Assembly: GCA_038405045.1 (NCBI GenBank)
Contig: JBBZIV010000002.1
Location: 1-64,000, forward strand
Origin: Sporobacter sp038405045
Lineage (GTDB): Bacteria > Bacillota > Clostridia > Oscillospirales > Oscillospiraceae
Direction: 5' to 3'
DNA length: 64,000 nt
A program made the position numbers and the translations under genes. Within the stretch, counting starts at the first letter, position 1. The number at the start of each line of letters is the position of its first letter. A model generated the notes under the pieces. That model saw nothing but the letters and a program-made list of their open reading frames with translations. It was not told where the DNA came from and made no database searches. Shown here piece by piece: positions 8,872 through 17,548 of this stretch.

Positions 8872-8973
8872 TACGCCGGAAGTCCGGCATGAAAAATAAA
8901 GCGTCATAAAGCATCGCATTTAGAAAGATACAACAACAGAAAGTGTCCGGCGGGTTAAGGGGATGTTTGCACC

Positions 8974-10155
8974 ATGCAGCGCACCGATTTTTTAATGAAA
9001 GTAATGACAGGCGTCTTGTTTATCGCAATTGCCGCGTATATTGGGCTTTACATATTTAATGCGGTGGACAAGCCTTTAAAAACGGTCGTTGCCGTCCGTT
9101 CAACGCTTGACGAGAGCGGCCGTGCCGAAGGGTATGTTGTGCGTTCTGAGACCGTCGTCACCGGCGGCGGGAGTGCGACGCTGTTGGTCTCCGAAGGGGA
9201 AAAAGTGGCGTCAGGAGAGACGCTCGCCGTCAGCTATCAAGGGGCTGCGGCGCTCGAGCGGGCCAGTGAAATCCGCGCGCTTCAGATTGACATCAAAGAA
9301 GCTGAAGCGCCCACCTCCACGGCGGGCGGTGCCGGTGAGGCTGTTTTAGAATTATCACGCGCCGTTATTTCAGGAAACCTTGAAAATTTAGGTGAATTAA
9401 CGGCGGGAATCCATAAGCAGGTCTTCACAGGATCCGGTCAGCAGGATGGCGGTGCCGACCTTGATACGATGAAAGCACAACTGGCGCAGCTGCTTTCCGA
9501 AAACGCCGGGACGCAAACCGTAACGGCGCCGATGGGCGGCATTTTTACAGCTGTTGTCGACGGGTTCGAGGGCACGACGCCGGATGACCTTGATAATTTA
9601 AGACCGTCATCGCTCAAGGCGCTGTTTTCGACGCCGGGGGGCACGGGCAATGATGTGCTTGGCAAGCTGATGACAGACATTAAATGGTACTACGCCGCCG
9701 TTATGGATGACGATGATGTCCAACGCCTGACGGACAAGCTCAAGGAAAAGAAGACATTTTCGGTGCACTTTGTCGACACCTACAGTACGGCACTGGATAT
9801 GACAGTTGAAAACATCGGCCCCAGTGAAAACGGCCAGTGCGTCGTCGTCTTTTCCTCAAAACAGGAAATCCCCGATATTGCAGCCGTTCGGGCGCTGACG
9901 GCACAGGTCGAATTCGACAGCGTTTCCGGCCTCGCCGTCCCGAAGGAAGCCGTTAAAACCGATCCGGACGGAAAGCCTTATATTTATCTGCTGACGGGTC
10001 TACAGGCCGAAAAGGTGTTTGTGGATATACGGGCTGAAAAAGGTAACAATTACATCGTCTGTGACGGCTCGGAAAACAATACGGTTCTGCGCGAGGGCTC
10101 CGTCATCATCGTTAGAGCGAAAGATCTGGCTAACGGCAAGGTGGTGTTGTCATGA
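8974..10155 (+). CDS. HlyD-family (membrane-fusion-like) membrane-anchored protein
   Basis: The 393-residue protein has one N-terminal membrane helix (about residues 7-29) and an extracytoplasmic region resembling HlyD/RND adaptor proteins: a lipoyl-like half (VVTGGGSATLLVSEGEKVASGETLA) and a beta-barrel-like C-terminal part. Proteins of this type often occur just upstream of yggS and sepF in Clostridia. Their role, perhaps at the cell envelope or septum, is not settled. No transporter partner is adjacent. The stop overlaps the yggS start by 4 nt (ATGA), so the two are translationally coupled. Confidence 0.7.
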   Translation: MQRTDFLMKVMTGVLFIAIAAYIGLYIFNAVDKPLKTVVAVRSTLDESGRAEGYVVRSETVVTGGGSATLLVSEGEKVASGETLAVSYQGAAALERASEIRALQIDIKEAEAPTSTAGGAGEAVLELSRAVISGNLENLGELTAGIHKQVFTGSGQQDGGADLDTMKAQLAQLLSENAGTQTVTAPMGGIFTAVVDGFEGTTPDDLDNLRPSSLKALFSTPGGTGNDVLGKLMTDIKWYYAAVMDDDDVQRLTDKLKEKKTFSVHFVDTYSTALDMTVENIGPSENGQCVVVFSSKQEIPDIAAVRALTAQVEFDSVSGLAVPKEAVKTDPDGKPYIYLLTGLQAEKVFVDIRAEKGNNYIVCDGSENNTVLREGSVIIVRAKDLANGKVVLS

Positions 10156-10850
10156 CAATCGCAGACCGCGTAAAAACCGTCCGTGACCAAATCGGCGAGG
10201 CAGCGCTTCGCGCCGGACGCCGTCCCGAAGACATTACGCTCGTTGCTGCCGCCAAAATGAACACGGCGGAAAAGGTGCGCGCGGCAATTGAGGCTGGGGT
10301 GGACGCCGTCGGCGAAAACCGCGTGCAGGAGATGCTGCAAAAAAACGACGAGGGCGCGTATCGCGGCGTTCCGCTGCATTTCATTGGCCATCTGCAGACA
10401 AATAAGGTGCGCCAAGTTGTCGGCGTGTGCCGGATGATTGAGTCGGTCGATTCCGAAGAGCTCCTCGCCCTCATCGGGAAAAAGGCCCAGTCTCTGAACA
10501 TAACACAGGAAATTCTGATCGAGGTTAATATCGGCAGGGAGCTCAGCAAATCCGGTGTTTTACCGGAGCGGCTCGATGAAATATTGGTTGCCGCGTCCAA
10601 AACGCCGGGAATTTCCGTCAGGGGGTTGATGGCGATCCCGCCTATTTATGGAAATTTCAGCGGCAGTGACCATTATTTCGAAGAAATGTACAAGCTTTTT
10701 GTTGACATAAGAGTAAAAAAATATGATAATATCTCTATGCATTATCTGTCAATGGGCATGAGCGACACTTTTGCCGCGGCGATACATGCCGGGGCAAATA
10801 TGGTGCGCGTTGGGTCCGCGATATTTGGAGAGCGGTTTTATCCGCAATAA
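10152..10850 (+). CDS. YggS-family PLP homeostasis protein
   Basis: YggS/PLPBP proteins bind pyridoxal phosphate without known enzymatic activity and help keep free PLP balanced. The 232-residue protein is a fold-III barrel with the PLP lysine at K35 (LVAAAKMNTAEKV) and family motifs GENRVQEM, HFIGHLQTNK, RGLMAIPP, LSMGMSDTFAAAI and VRVGSAIFG. It overlaps the upstream gene by 4 nt and precedes sepF by 88 nt, the usual division-cluster order of Gram-positives. Unlike the racemase-like gene at 4.6 kb, its PLP lysine is intact. Confidence 0.95.
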   Translation: MTIADRVKTVRDQIGEAALRAGRRPEDITLVAAAKMNTAEKVRAAIEAGVDAVGENRVQEMLQKNDEGAYRGVPLHFIGHLQTNKVRQVVGVCRMIESVDSEELLALIGKKAQSLNITQEILIEVNIGRELSKSGVLPERLDEILVAASKTPGISVRGLMAIPPIYGNFSGSDHYFEEMYKLFVDIRVKKYDNISMHYLSMGMSDTFAAAIHAGANMVRVGSAIFGERFYPQ

Positions 10851-10938
10851 GCTGTCGACCGACAGAGACCAACGCAGACGCAAATGAATAAGGCAGGGGC
10901 GGCCCCGGACGAACCGGCGCCTTAAGGAGGTACCTTCC

Positions 10939-11406
10939 ATGGGATTTTTAAATGAGCTGAAAAAGCTGACACGGCCGTACGATGACGACGACGATGAATT
11001 TGAGGATTTCAAGCCGCACGCGGCTGAGGAAATCCCCATTGCGCCGAGGACGCCGACACAAGCCAGAAGCTCTTACGGCGGCTTTGAGGAGCGGCGCGAC
11101 AGCAACAAGGTCGTCAATATTCACGCAACAGCACAGCTGCAGGTTGTTTTAGTCAAGCCGGAGCGGTTTGAAAACGCTGCCGAGGTCGCCGACCATCTCC
11201 GCGAGAAGCGCACGGTCGTCTTGAATCTGGAGCAAACGAACAAGGATATTGCCAGGCGGCTCATCGATTTTCTCAGCGGCGTGGCCTACGCGCAGGAGGG
11301 GAAAATTAAAAAGGTTGCCGTTAACACATACATCATCACACCATATAACGTCGATCTTTTAGGTGACCTCATCGACGAGCTTGAAAACAACGGGCTTTAT
11401 TTCTGA
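10939..11406 (+). CDS. sepF: Cell division protein SepF
   Basis: SepF polymerises and tethers FtsZ to the membrane at the division septum. The 155-residue protein starts with the amphipathic segment MGFLNELKKLTRPYDD, the expected membrane-binding helix. An acidic linker follows, then the SepF core (VVLVKPERFENAAEVADHLRE, VVLNLEQTNKDIARRLIDFLSG, FLSGVAYAQEG). The ATG follows an excellent AAGGAGGT site. Its neighbours yggS and divIVA are the usual companions. Confidence 0.96.
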   Translation: MGFLNELKKLTRPYDDDDDEFEDFKPHAAEEIPIAPRTPTQARSSYGGFEERRDSNKVVNIHATAQLQVVLVKPERFENAAEVADHLREKRTVVLNLEQTNKDIARRLIDFLSGVAYAQEGKIKKVAVNTYIITPYNVDLLGDLIDELENNGLYF

Positions 11407-11508
11407 TCGTTAAGCCGGGCTATAGCCTGAATACTCAAACAGAGAATATAAAGACTAAAACGAGATGCTGATAAAAAGGCACGGATTTTGGGAAAGGATT
11501 GTGGGAGC

Positions 11509-12267
11509 ATGCTGACACCGCAGGAAATCTCCGGTAAAGAGTTTGTCAAAGCCGTTTTCGGCGGTTACGACATGTCGGTCGTTGACGATTTTCTTGAAAC
11601 GCTGACAGCCGATTACACGGCGCTGTATAAAGAAAATGCCATCTTAAAGAGTAAGATAAAAGTCCTCGTTGAAAAGGTTGAGGAGTACCGGACAACGGAC
11701 GACGCCATGCGTATGGCGCTATTAACAGCGCAGAAGCTCGGTGACGAAATTACCACCGATGCGAAAAAGAAGAGCGATGATATGATCCGCCAGACGGAAA
11801 ACGACATTAGAGATCGGCTCCTTGAAATGAAAAGCAAGTATGCCGACGAAGATGCCAGATTGCTATCCGTTAAAGATGAAACGAAAAAGTATATTCAAGC
11901 CTCACAGGAAATTCTCAAGCAGCACGCAGCTTTTCTTTCGCGCATTGAGGAGTTGAGCACGGGGAAGAGCAGCTCGGCAGCTTATGAGCCGAATGACGAG
12001 CCGGTCTGCAGTCCTGCAGCAGAGGACGAACTGACTGAAAGCGATATTTCAACGACCGCTCGGCAGATTGACAGCGCACTATCAAATCTGACGGAGACCG
12101 ACACAGCAGCCGACCCCTTCGCGCCCATGTTTAAAGACGGGGAGACGGCAAAGCTTTTCCGCCCGAAACATGAAAACGACCCGCCGGAAGACGACGAGCC
12201 AACCTCACCACGGCCGAAATTTGATTTTAACGATCTGAAATTCGGCTCTAATTACGCGGGAGAATAA
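11509..12267 (+). CDS. divIVA: DivIVA-domain protein
   Basis: DivIVA-family proteins recognise curved membrane at poles and septa and recruit other factors. The 252-residue protein has the conserved N-terminal domain (MLTPQEISGKEFVKAVFGGYDM, then VVDDFLETLTADYTALYKEN) and a central coiled coil to about residue 155. Its acidic, low-complexity tail ends in KFDFNDLKFGSNYAGE. I chose the ATG at 11509, with AAAGGA upstream, because the family begins this way; an in-frame TTG at 11488 would add seven untypical residues. It follows sepF and ends before a terminator-like hairpin. Confidence 0.88.
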   Translation: MLTPQEISGKEFVKAVFGGYDMSVVDDFLETLTADYTALYKENAILKSKIKVLVEKVEEYRTTDDAMRMALLTAQKLGDEITTDAKKKSDDMIRQTENDIRDRLLEMKSKYADEDARLLSVKDETKKYIQASQEILKQHAAFLSRIEELSTGKSSSAAYEPNDEPVCSPAAEDELTESDISTTARQIDSALSNLTETDTAADPFAPMFKDGETAKLFRPKHENDPPEDDEPTSPRPKFDFNDLKFGSNYAGE

Positions 12268-12291
12268 ACGAAACCCACATCTGATTTTTAA

Positions 12292-12318
12292 CGGGCCGGC
12301 TTATCAGGCGGCCCGTTT
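12292..12318 (+). terminator. Terminator-like hairpin between divIVA and ileS
   Basis: CGGGCCG (12292-12298) pairs with CGGCCCG (12309-12315), followed by a short T run. It probably ends or reduces the divIVA transcript. It is too small to be part of a T-box leader. Confidence 0.5.
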
Positions 12319-12367
12319 GGCCGCATTTTAGCGGAAAATGTTACGACAGCTAGAGGAGATAGAAGTC

Positions 12368-15166
12368 ATGCCAGTCGACTATAACGCCACGATCAATCTG
12401 CCGAAAACGGATTTCCCCATGCGCGCCGGCCTGCCGAAGCGTGAACCGGAAATGCTGGCCGGTTTTTATAATAAAGACGTTTACGGGAATCTGATGGCGC
12501 GCAACGCCGGAAAGCCGCTTTTTATCCTGCATGACGGCCCGCCGTTTTCAAACGGCGATATTCATCTTGGCCACGTGCTTAACAAGTGCCTGAAGGATTT
12601 CATCGTGCGCTATAAAAATATGACGGGCTTTCAAGCGCCGTACGTCCCGGGGTGGGATAACCACGGCATGCCAATTGAAAGCGCCATCATCAAAAAGAGC
12701 AAGCTCGACAGAAAAACGATGTCGGTGCCGGAGTTCCGAGATGCCTGCCACGCGTTTGCCGACAACTTCGTTAACCGCCAGCGCGAGCAGTTTAAGCGTC
12801 TGGGTGTCATTGGTGACTGGGACAGGCCGTATCTCACCATGGACCCAAAATTCGAGGCCAAAGAGGTCCGCGTTTTCGGGAAGATGTATGAGAAGGGCTA
12901 TATTTATAAAGGCCTCAAGCCGGTCTATTGGTGCCCGCACGACGAGACGGCGCTGGCCGAAGCCGAAATAGAGTATAGCGACGATCCGTGCACGGCTATT
13001 TTCGTTAAATTTAAGCTTAAAGACGACAAAGGCCTGTTGAAAGACGTCTGTGACCCGTCGAAAACCTTTTTTCTCATCTGGACGACGACGACATGGACGC
13101 TCCCTGGTAACCTGGCTATCAGCCTTGGCCCGGATTTCGAGTATGCCGTTGTCAAAGCCGGTGACGAATGCTTTATTGTTGCCGCAGACCTGGCCGACGC
13201 CGTCATGAAAAAGGGCGGCATCACCGACTATACTGTTTTAAAGAAAATGCCCGGGCGCGCGTTCGAGCTTGCCGTTGCCCAGCACCCGTTCTACGATAGG
13301 CAGTCGCTTATCATTGTCGGTAACCATGTGACAATCGACACCGGTACGGGATGTGTTCATACGGCTCCCGGCTTCGGCGTCGACGACTTCAACATCTGTA
13401 AAAACTACCCGCAGATACCCTTCGTTGCGCCCGTCAACGGTCACGGCGTCATGACGGAAGAAGCGCTGCAATATCAAGGGCTCCATTATTCCAAGGCTAA
13501 TGACGTGATCCTCGAGGATCTTCGGAAGAGCGGTGCGCTCTTTGCTGCTGAAAAAATCGTCCACGCCTATCCGCACTGCTGGCGGTGCAAAAATCCGATT
13601 ATTTTCAGGGCAACCGAGCAGTGGTTCGCCTCCGTTGACGCCATGAAGGAGACGGCTGTAAAAGCATGTGACGAGATCAAGTGGATTCCTGAATGGGGCA
13701 AAGAACGGATGATCGCCATGATCCGCGAGCGGAGCGATTGGTGTATTTCACGCCAGCGCCACTGGGGATTGCCGATTCCCGTTTTCTATTGCGAAGACTG
13801 CAAAAAACCGGTTTGCACGCCGGAGACGATTGACGCTGTTGCAAACTTGTTCGGCGAAAAAGGCTCCAACACGTGGTACGAGTTGGAGGCGAGCGATATC
13901 CTGCCGGAGGGTTTTGTCTGCCCGCATTGCGGCGGCCATCATTTTACAAAAGAAACCGACACACTTGACGGCTGGTTTGATTCCGGCTCCACGCATTCCG
14001 CCGTGCTGGATGAATTTCCGGGCCTCCGTTCCCCTGCCGACGTCTATCTGGAGGGCGGCGACCAGTATCGCGGCTGGTTCCAATCGTCCATGCTGACGAG
14101 CATTGCGGAAAAAGGCGTTGCCCCATACCGCCAGATTATCACAAACGGCTGGACGGTCGACGGTGAGGGAAAGGCCATGCACAAATCACTGGGGAACGCC
14201 GTCTCACCGGACGAGATCATCAAGGATTACGGCGCGGATATTCTTCGACTGTGGGTCGCCTCAACCGACTATAGGGTTGATGTGCGCATGTCAAAGGAGA
14301 TCGTCAAGCAGCTGTCGGACATCTATCTGAAAATCAGAAACACGGCGCGTTATATTTTAGGAAACCTAAACGGGTTTGATCCCGACATGGCCATCGAGTT
14401 TAACGATCTGGCCGAGCTGGATAAATGGGCGGTTGTCCGCTTCAACCGGCTTGTCGAGCGCGTCCGAGCCGCTTACGATCGGTATGAATACCATACGATT
14501 TATCATGGCATTCACAATTTCTGCGCTGTTGAGATGTCGAGCTTCTATCTTGACGTGATTAAAGACAGGCTCTATTGTGACGGAACGGATAGCGCCTCGC
14601 GCAAAAGCGCACAGTCGGCTATTTATTTGATTTTAGACGGGCTTGTGCGTCTGATTGCCCCGATTTTGGCCTTCACGGCTGAGGAAATCTGGTCGGCAAT
14701 GCCGCACGGTAAAAATACCGATACAGAAAGCGTCCTCTATAACGACATGCCGTCGTATAACCCTGCCTACAATTTCAGCATGGATCAGGAAACCGTGTGG
14801 GAAACGCTTTTGGCCCTGCGTACCGATGTCAACAAGGCGCTCGAGCTTGCGCGCGCAGACAAAATCGTCGGCAAGCCGCTCGACGCCGAAATCACGCTTT
14901 ATCTTGACGACGCTGGCAAGAAGGCGTTCGAGATGATTCGGGACAAAAACCTCAAAGAGCTCTTCATTGTTTCCGAGGTCACTGTTGCTGACGGCAGCGG
15001 CCAGGGTTACAGCGCGCAGGAGTTTAAAGGTGCTGTGATTGCCGTTGGGGCAAGCAGCGCGGCAAAATGCGCCCGTTGCTGGACACATGACGACGCACTC
15101 GGCAATAACGCATTACACCCGGAGCTTTGCCCGAGATGCGCAGAAGTTGTATCGTCAATCGGCTGA
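12368..15166 (+). CDS. ileS: Isoleucine--tRNA ligase
   Basis: IleRS charges tRNA-Ile. The 932-residue protein has the HIGH-type motif GPPFSNGDIHLGH, an editing domain with GTGCVHTAPGFGVDDF and the class Ia motif WCISRQRHWGLPIPV. It also has a C-terminal zinc finger (CARCW and CPRCAEVV). The KMSKS loop reads KAMHKSLGN, an altered form. The ATG at 12368 follows AGAGGAGAT by 8 nt and is preferred over an in-frame ATG 30 nt upstream that lacks a ribosome site. No T-box leader is visible in the 100 nt upstream, although ileS in Firmicutes often has one. Confidence 0.97.
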   Translation: MPVDYNATINLPKTDFPMRAGLPKREPEMLAGFYNKDVYGNLMARNAGKPLFILHDGPPFSNGDIHLGHVLNKCLKDFIVRYKNMTGFQAPYVPGWDNHGMPIESAIIKKSKLDRKTMSVPEFRDACHAFADNFVNRQREQFKRLGVIGDWDRPYLTMDPKFEAKEVRVFGKMYEKGYIYKGLKPVYWCPHDETALAEAEIEYSDDPCTAIFVKFKLKDDKGLLKDVCDPSKTFFLIWTTTTWTLPGNLAISLGPDFEYAVVKAGDECFIVAADLADAVMKKGGITDYTVLKKMPGRAFELAVAQHPFYDRQSLIIVGNHVTIDTGTGCVHTAPGFGVDDFNICKNYPQIPFVAPVNGHGVMTEEALQYQGLHYSKANDVILEDLRKSGALFAAEKIVHAYPHCWRCKNPIIFRATEQWFASVDAMKETAVKACDEIKWIPEWGKERMIAMIRERSDWCISRQRHWGLPIPVFYCEDCKKPVCTPETIDAVANLFGEKGSNTWYELEASDILPEGFVCPHCGGHHFTKETDTLDGWFDSGSTHSAVLDEFPGLRSPADVYLEGGDQYRGWFQSSMLTSIAEKGVAPYRQIITNGWTVDGEGKAMHKSLGNAVSPDEIIKDYGADILRLWVASTDYRVDVRMSKEIVKQLSDIYLKIRNTARYILGNLNGFDPDMAIEFNDLAELDKWAVVRFNRLVERVRAAYDRYEYHTIYHGIHNFCAVEMSSFYLDVIKDRLYCDGTDSASRKSAQSAIYLILDGLVRLIAPILAFTAEEIWSAMPHGKNTDTESVLYNDMPSYNPAYNFSMDQETVWETLLALRTDVNKALELARADKIVGKPLDAEITLYLDDAGKKAFEMIRDKNLKELFIVSEVTVADGSGQGYSAQEFKGAVIAVGASSAAKCARCWTHDDALGNNALHPELCPRCAEVVSSIG

Positions 15167-15171
15167 ACAAT

Positions 15172-15200
15172 CGGGCTGCCCTTATTAGGGCGGCCCGTTT
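15172..15200 (+). terminator. Intrinsic terminator after ileS
   Basis: A 10-bp stem (CGGGCTGCCC at 15172-15181 with GGGCGGCCCG at 15188-15197) around a 6-nt loop is followed by TTT. The short T run suggests partial termination before lspA. Confidence 0.6.
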
Positions 15201-15226
15201 CAATGATCAATAAAGGCGGGAGATTG

Positions 15227-15772
15227 ATGGTTTATTTTATTTTGGCGGCGTTTATCGTCCTGCTCGACCAGATGAGCAAATATTATCTGACGCTGCGGCT
15301 GGCCCCCGGCAAAACGGCGGCGCTGCTGCCCGGTATTCTCCACATGACGTATGTCAAGAATACGGGGGCTGCGTTTAGCTTCCTCTCCGATATGCGCTGG
15401 GTGCTCGTTGCTGTCTCGGCGGTCGTGATTATCCTGATCGTCATCATCATGCTGCGATATGGGCAGAAAATGAGCCTTGTCGGCCGTCTCGGACTGGCGT
15501 TTGTTTTAGGCGGCGCTTTTTCAAACCTCATTGACAGAGCGGCGCTCGGCTATGTGGCCGATTTTTTTGAGTTTGAATTTGTCCGGTTTGCTATTTTCAA
15601 CATCGCTGATATTTTTATAACAGTCGGCGGCATGGTGTTCTGCTTATATTACATTTTTGGCATGCCGAAAAGCGACTTGAAAAAAGCGCAGAAGGGCGCA
15701 TCCGCATCACCATCGACGGATGATGCATCCGAAAACGACATGGAGGACGGCAGTGGACCCGATCATCCTTGA
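15227..15772 (+). CDS. lspA: Lipoprotein signal peptidase (signal peptidase II)
   Basis: LspA is an integral-membrane aspartic protease that removes signal peptides from prolipoproteins. The 181-residue protein has four predicted membrane helices and the family signatures VKNTGAAFSFL, GGAFSNLIDRAALGYVADF and FAIFNIADIFITVG, which hold the two catalytic aspartates. The tail after the last helix is polar and longer than usual (about 30 residues), possibly because it overlaps the next gene. The ATG at 15227 follows AAAGGCGGGAG. The last 20 nt overlap the rluD-like gene. Confidence 0.95.
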   Translation: MVYFILAAFIVLLDQMSKYYLTLRLAPGKTAALLPGILHMTYVKNTGAAFSFLSDMRWVLVAVSAVVIILIVIIMLRYGQKMSLVGRLGLAFVLGGAFSNLIDRAALGYVADFFEFEFVRFAIFNIADIFITVGGMVFCLYYIFGMPKSDLKKAQKGASASPSTDDASENDMEDGSGPDHP

Positions 15773-16667
15773 AGCGGCGACCGGCGGGACACGCCTTGAC
15801 GTCTTTTTGGCAGATAAACTGCCGGAAATAAGCCGCAGCGCCGCCCAGAAGCTTTTGGAAGGCGGGTATGTGACGCGTGCCGGTAAGCCGGTGCGCAAAA
15901 ACGATAAGACCGCGCACGGCGACACGTTTGAGGTAACGCTGCCGGAGCCAGCTCCGGCCCAGACGGCAGCGCAGGATATCCCACTCGATATAGTCTTTGA
16001 GGATGACGACGTCATTGTCGTCAACAAACCGCGCGGCATGGTCGTGCACCCTGCGCCGGGCCACGCGGAGGGAACGCTCGTCAACGCGCTGCTCGCCCAT
16101 TGCGGGGAAAGCCTGTCTGGCGTCGGCGGGGAAATACGCCCCGGCATCGTCCACCGAATTGATAAGGACACGTCCGGGCTGATAATTGCGGCGAAAAACG
16201 ACGCGGCGCACATAAAGCTTTCGGCGCAGCTGAAAAACCGCACGCTATCGCGTGTTTATGAGGCGGTTGTTAACGGGCGCGTCAAGGCGGATGCCGGAAT
16301 TGTTGATGCCGCCATTGGCAGACACCCGACCGATCGAAAGCGCCAATCCGTCACCGCGAGAAATGGCCGGGCAGCCGTCACGCATTTTGAGGTGATCTCC
16401 CGCTATAACGGATATACACATGTCCGATGCCGCCTTGAAACGGGACGGACGCATCAAATCCGCGTTCACATGGCCTCGATTGGACATCCCGTCCTGGGCG
16501 ACCTCGTCTATGGACGCAAAAAAGCCGAGAAAGGGCTTTCCGGCCAATGCCTGCATGCCAAAGAGCTAAAATTTATCCACCCCAAAACGGGGCATAGCAT
16601 CGAACTGACGTCAAAGCTGCCACCTTACTTTTTAGATGTTTTATCAAAGCTCGGCACTGCCGAGTAA
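15753..16667 (+). CDS. RluD-family RNA pseudouridine synthase
   Basis: RluA/RluD-family enzymes convert specific rRNA uridines to pseudouridine. The 304-residue protein has an N-terminal S4 RNA-binding domain (TRLDVFLADKLPEISRSAAQKLLE), then the catalytic domain with HRIDKDTSGLIIAAKN containing the catalytic aspartate, and GRTHQIRVHMASIGHPVLGD. The GTG at 15753 has a GGAGGA site about 6 nt upstream inside lspA. This start places the S4 domain near the N terminus as usual. The lspA-rluD order is common in Firmicutes. The exact rRNA target cannot be read from sequence. Confidence 0.93.
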   Translation: MDPIILEAATGGTRLDVFLADKLPEISRSAAQKLLEGGYVTRAGKPVRKNDKTAHGDTFEVTLPEPAPAQTAAQDIPLDIVFEDDDVIVVNKPRGMVVHPAPGHAEGTLVNALLAHCGESLSGVGGEIRPGIVHRIDKDTSGLIIAAKNDAAHIKLSAQLKNRTLSRVYEAVVNGRVKADAGIVDAAIGRHPTDRKRQSVTARNGRAAVTHFEVISRYNGYTHVRCRLETGRTHQIRVHMASIGHPVLGDLVYGRKKAEKGLSGQCLHAKELKFIHPKTGHSIELTSKLPPYFLDVLSKLGTAE

Positions 16668-16769
16668 CAATTGACCGACGCCGCTTTGAAAAGCCGGATT
16701 AAACCAAATTATGAAGCCGCGCGCCGCTGGGGTTAAACGTTTTCACATGGCGGCGCGGCGGCCTTTTCA

Positions 16770-16798
16770 TTGCGAAAACTGGCCAGATATGCTACAAT
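16770..16798 (+). promoter_or_regulatory. Sigma-A-type promoter for trmB
   Basis: TTGCGA (16770-16775) and TACAAT (16793-16798) are separated by 17 nt, and the start codon of trmB lies about 30 nt downstream. A GC-rich inverted repeat with a TTTT tail just upstream (about 16713-16768) may end the rluD-like transcript. Confidence 0.6.
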
Positions 16799-16828
16799 AC
16801 CGGCAGAACAAACGGGGAGAAATTTTCA

Positions 16829-17545
16829 ATGCGCATGAGAAAAAAACCAAATCTGCCCGAGCGCATCGCAAAATGCGGCGATTTGTATATACAAGACCCG
16901 GCACGTTTTCGAGATGGTTGGCAGCAGCAATTTCCGCAGTTTCGTGACAAGCACCTTGAAATTGGCTGCGGGCGCGGCCGATTCACGACGGAGACAGCGC
17001 TCAAAATGCCGGATATTCTGCTCATTGCTGTTGAGCGGGTGCCGGAGGCGATGATCATTGGCCTTGAGCGCGCCACGCGGGAGCAGATACCGAACGTCCG
17101 CTTTCTCGATACGGACGCGGCCACGCTGCCGGGCATTTTTGGCGATGGCGAAGTGGGCCGCATTTACATCAATTTCTGCGATCCATGGCCGAAGGCGGGC
17201 AACCGAAAGCGGCGGCTGACGCATGAAAATTTCCTCATCATCTATCAGTCCATTCTGCGGGTCGGCGGTGAAATCCACTTTAAAACAGACAACCGCGATT
17301 TGTTTGAGTTCTCGCTCGGCCAGTTCGAAGAGGCCGGTTTTGAATTATCTGAGGTTACAACCAACCTGCATCAAAACGGCCCGGTCGGTATCATGACGGA
17401 TTACGAGGAGAAGTTTTACAACGTGGGTGTTTCAATCTGCCGCTGCGTGGCTAAACTTTCTGAAAAAGCGCATCGTTTCGGGGAGCGTGCCGGTGCTCCC
17501 GATATCAGGGGAAGCGATATAGAAAAACGGCGTGAACAGGAGTAA
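16829..17545 (+). CDS. trmB: tRNA (guanine-N7-)-methyltransferase
   Basis: TrmB makes m7G46 in the tRNA variable loop using SAM. The 238-residue protein has the SAM-binding motif LEIGCGRGRFTTETA and the diagnostic INFCDPWPKAGNRKRRLTHENFL. The sequences IHFKTDNRDLFEFS and SEVTTNLH complete the catalytic region. The ATG follows a GGGGAG site. The murT-like gene starts 3 nt after its stop, so the two are co-transcribed. Confidence 0.96.
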   Translation: MRMRKKPNLPERIAKCGDLYIQDPARFRDGWQQQFPQFRDKHLEIGCGRGRFTTETALKMPDILLIAVERVPEAMIIGLERATREQIPNVRFLDTDAATLPGIFGDGEVGRIYINFCDPWPKAGNRKRRLTHENFLIIYQSILRVGGEIHFKTDNRDLFEFSLGQFEEAGFELSEVTTNLHQNGPVGIMTDYEEKFYNVGVSICRCVAKLSEKAHRFGERAGAPDIRGSDIEKRREQE

Positions 17546-17548
17546 CCA

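Noticed and set aside
12268..12367. T-box leader for ileS
   Set aside because: Only 100 nt, with no specifier stem and no T-box consensus; only a small GC hairpin is visible.
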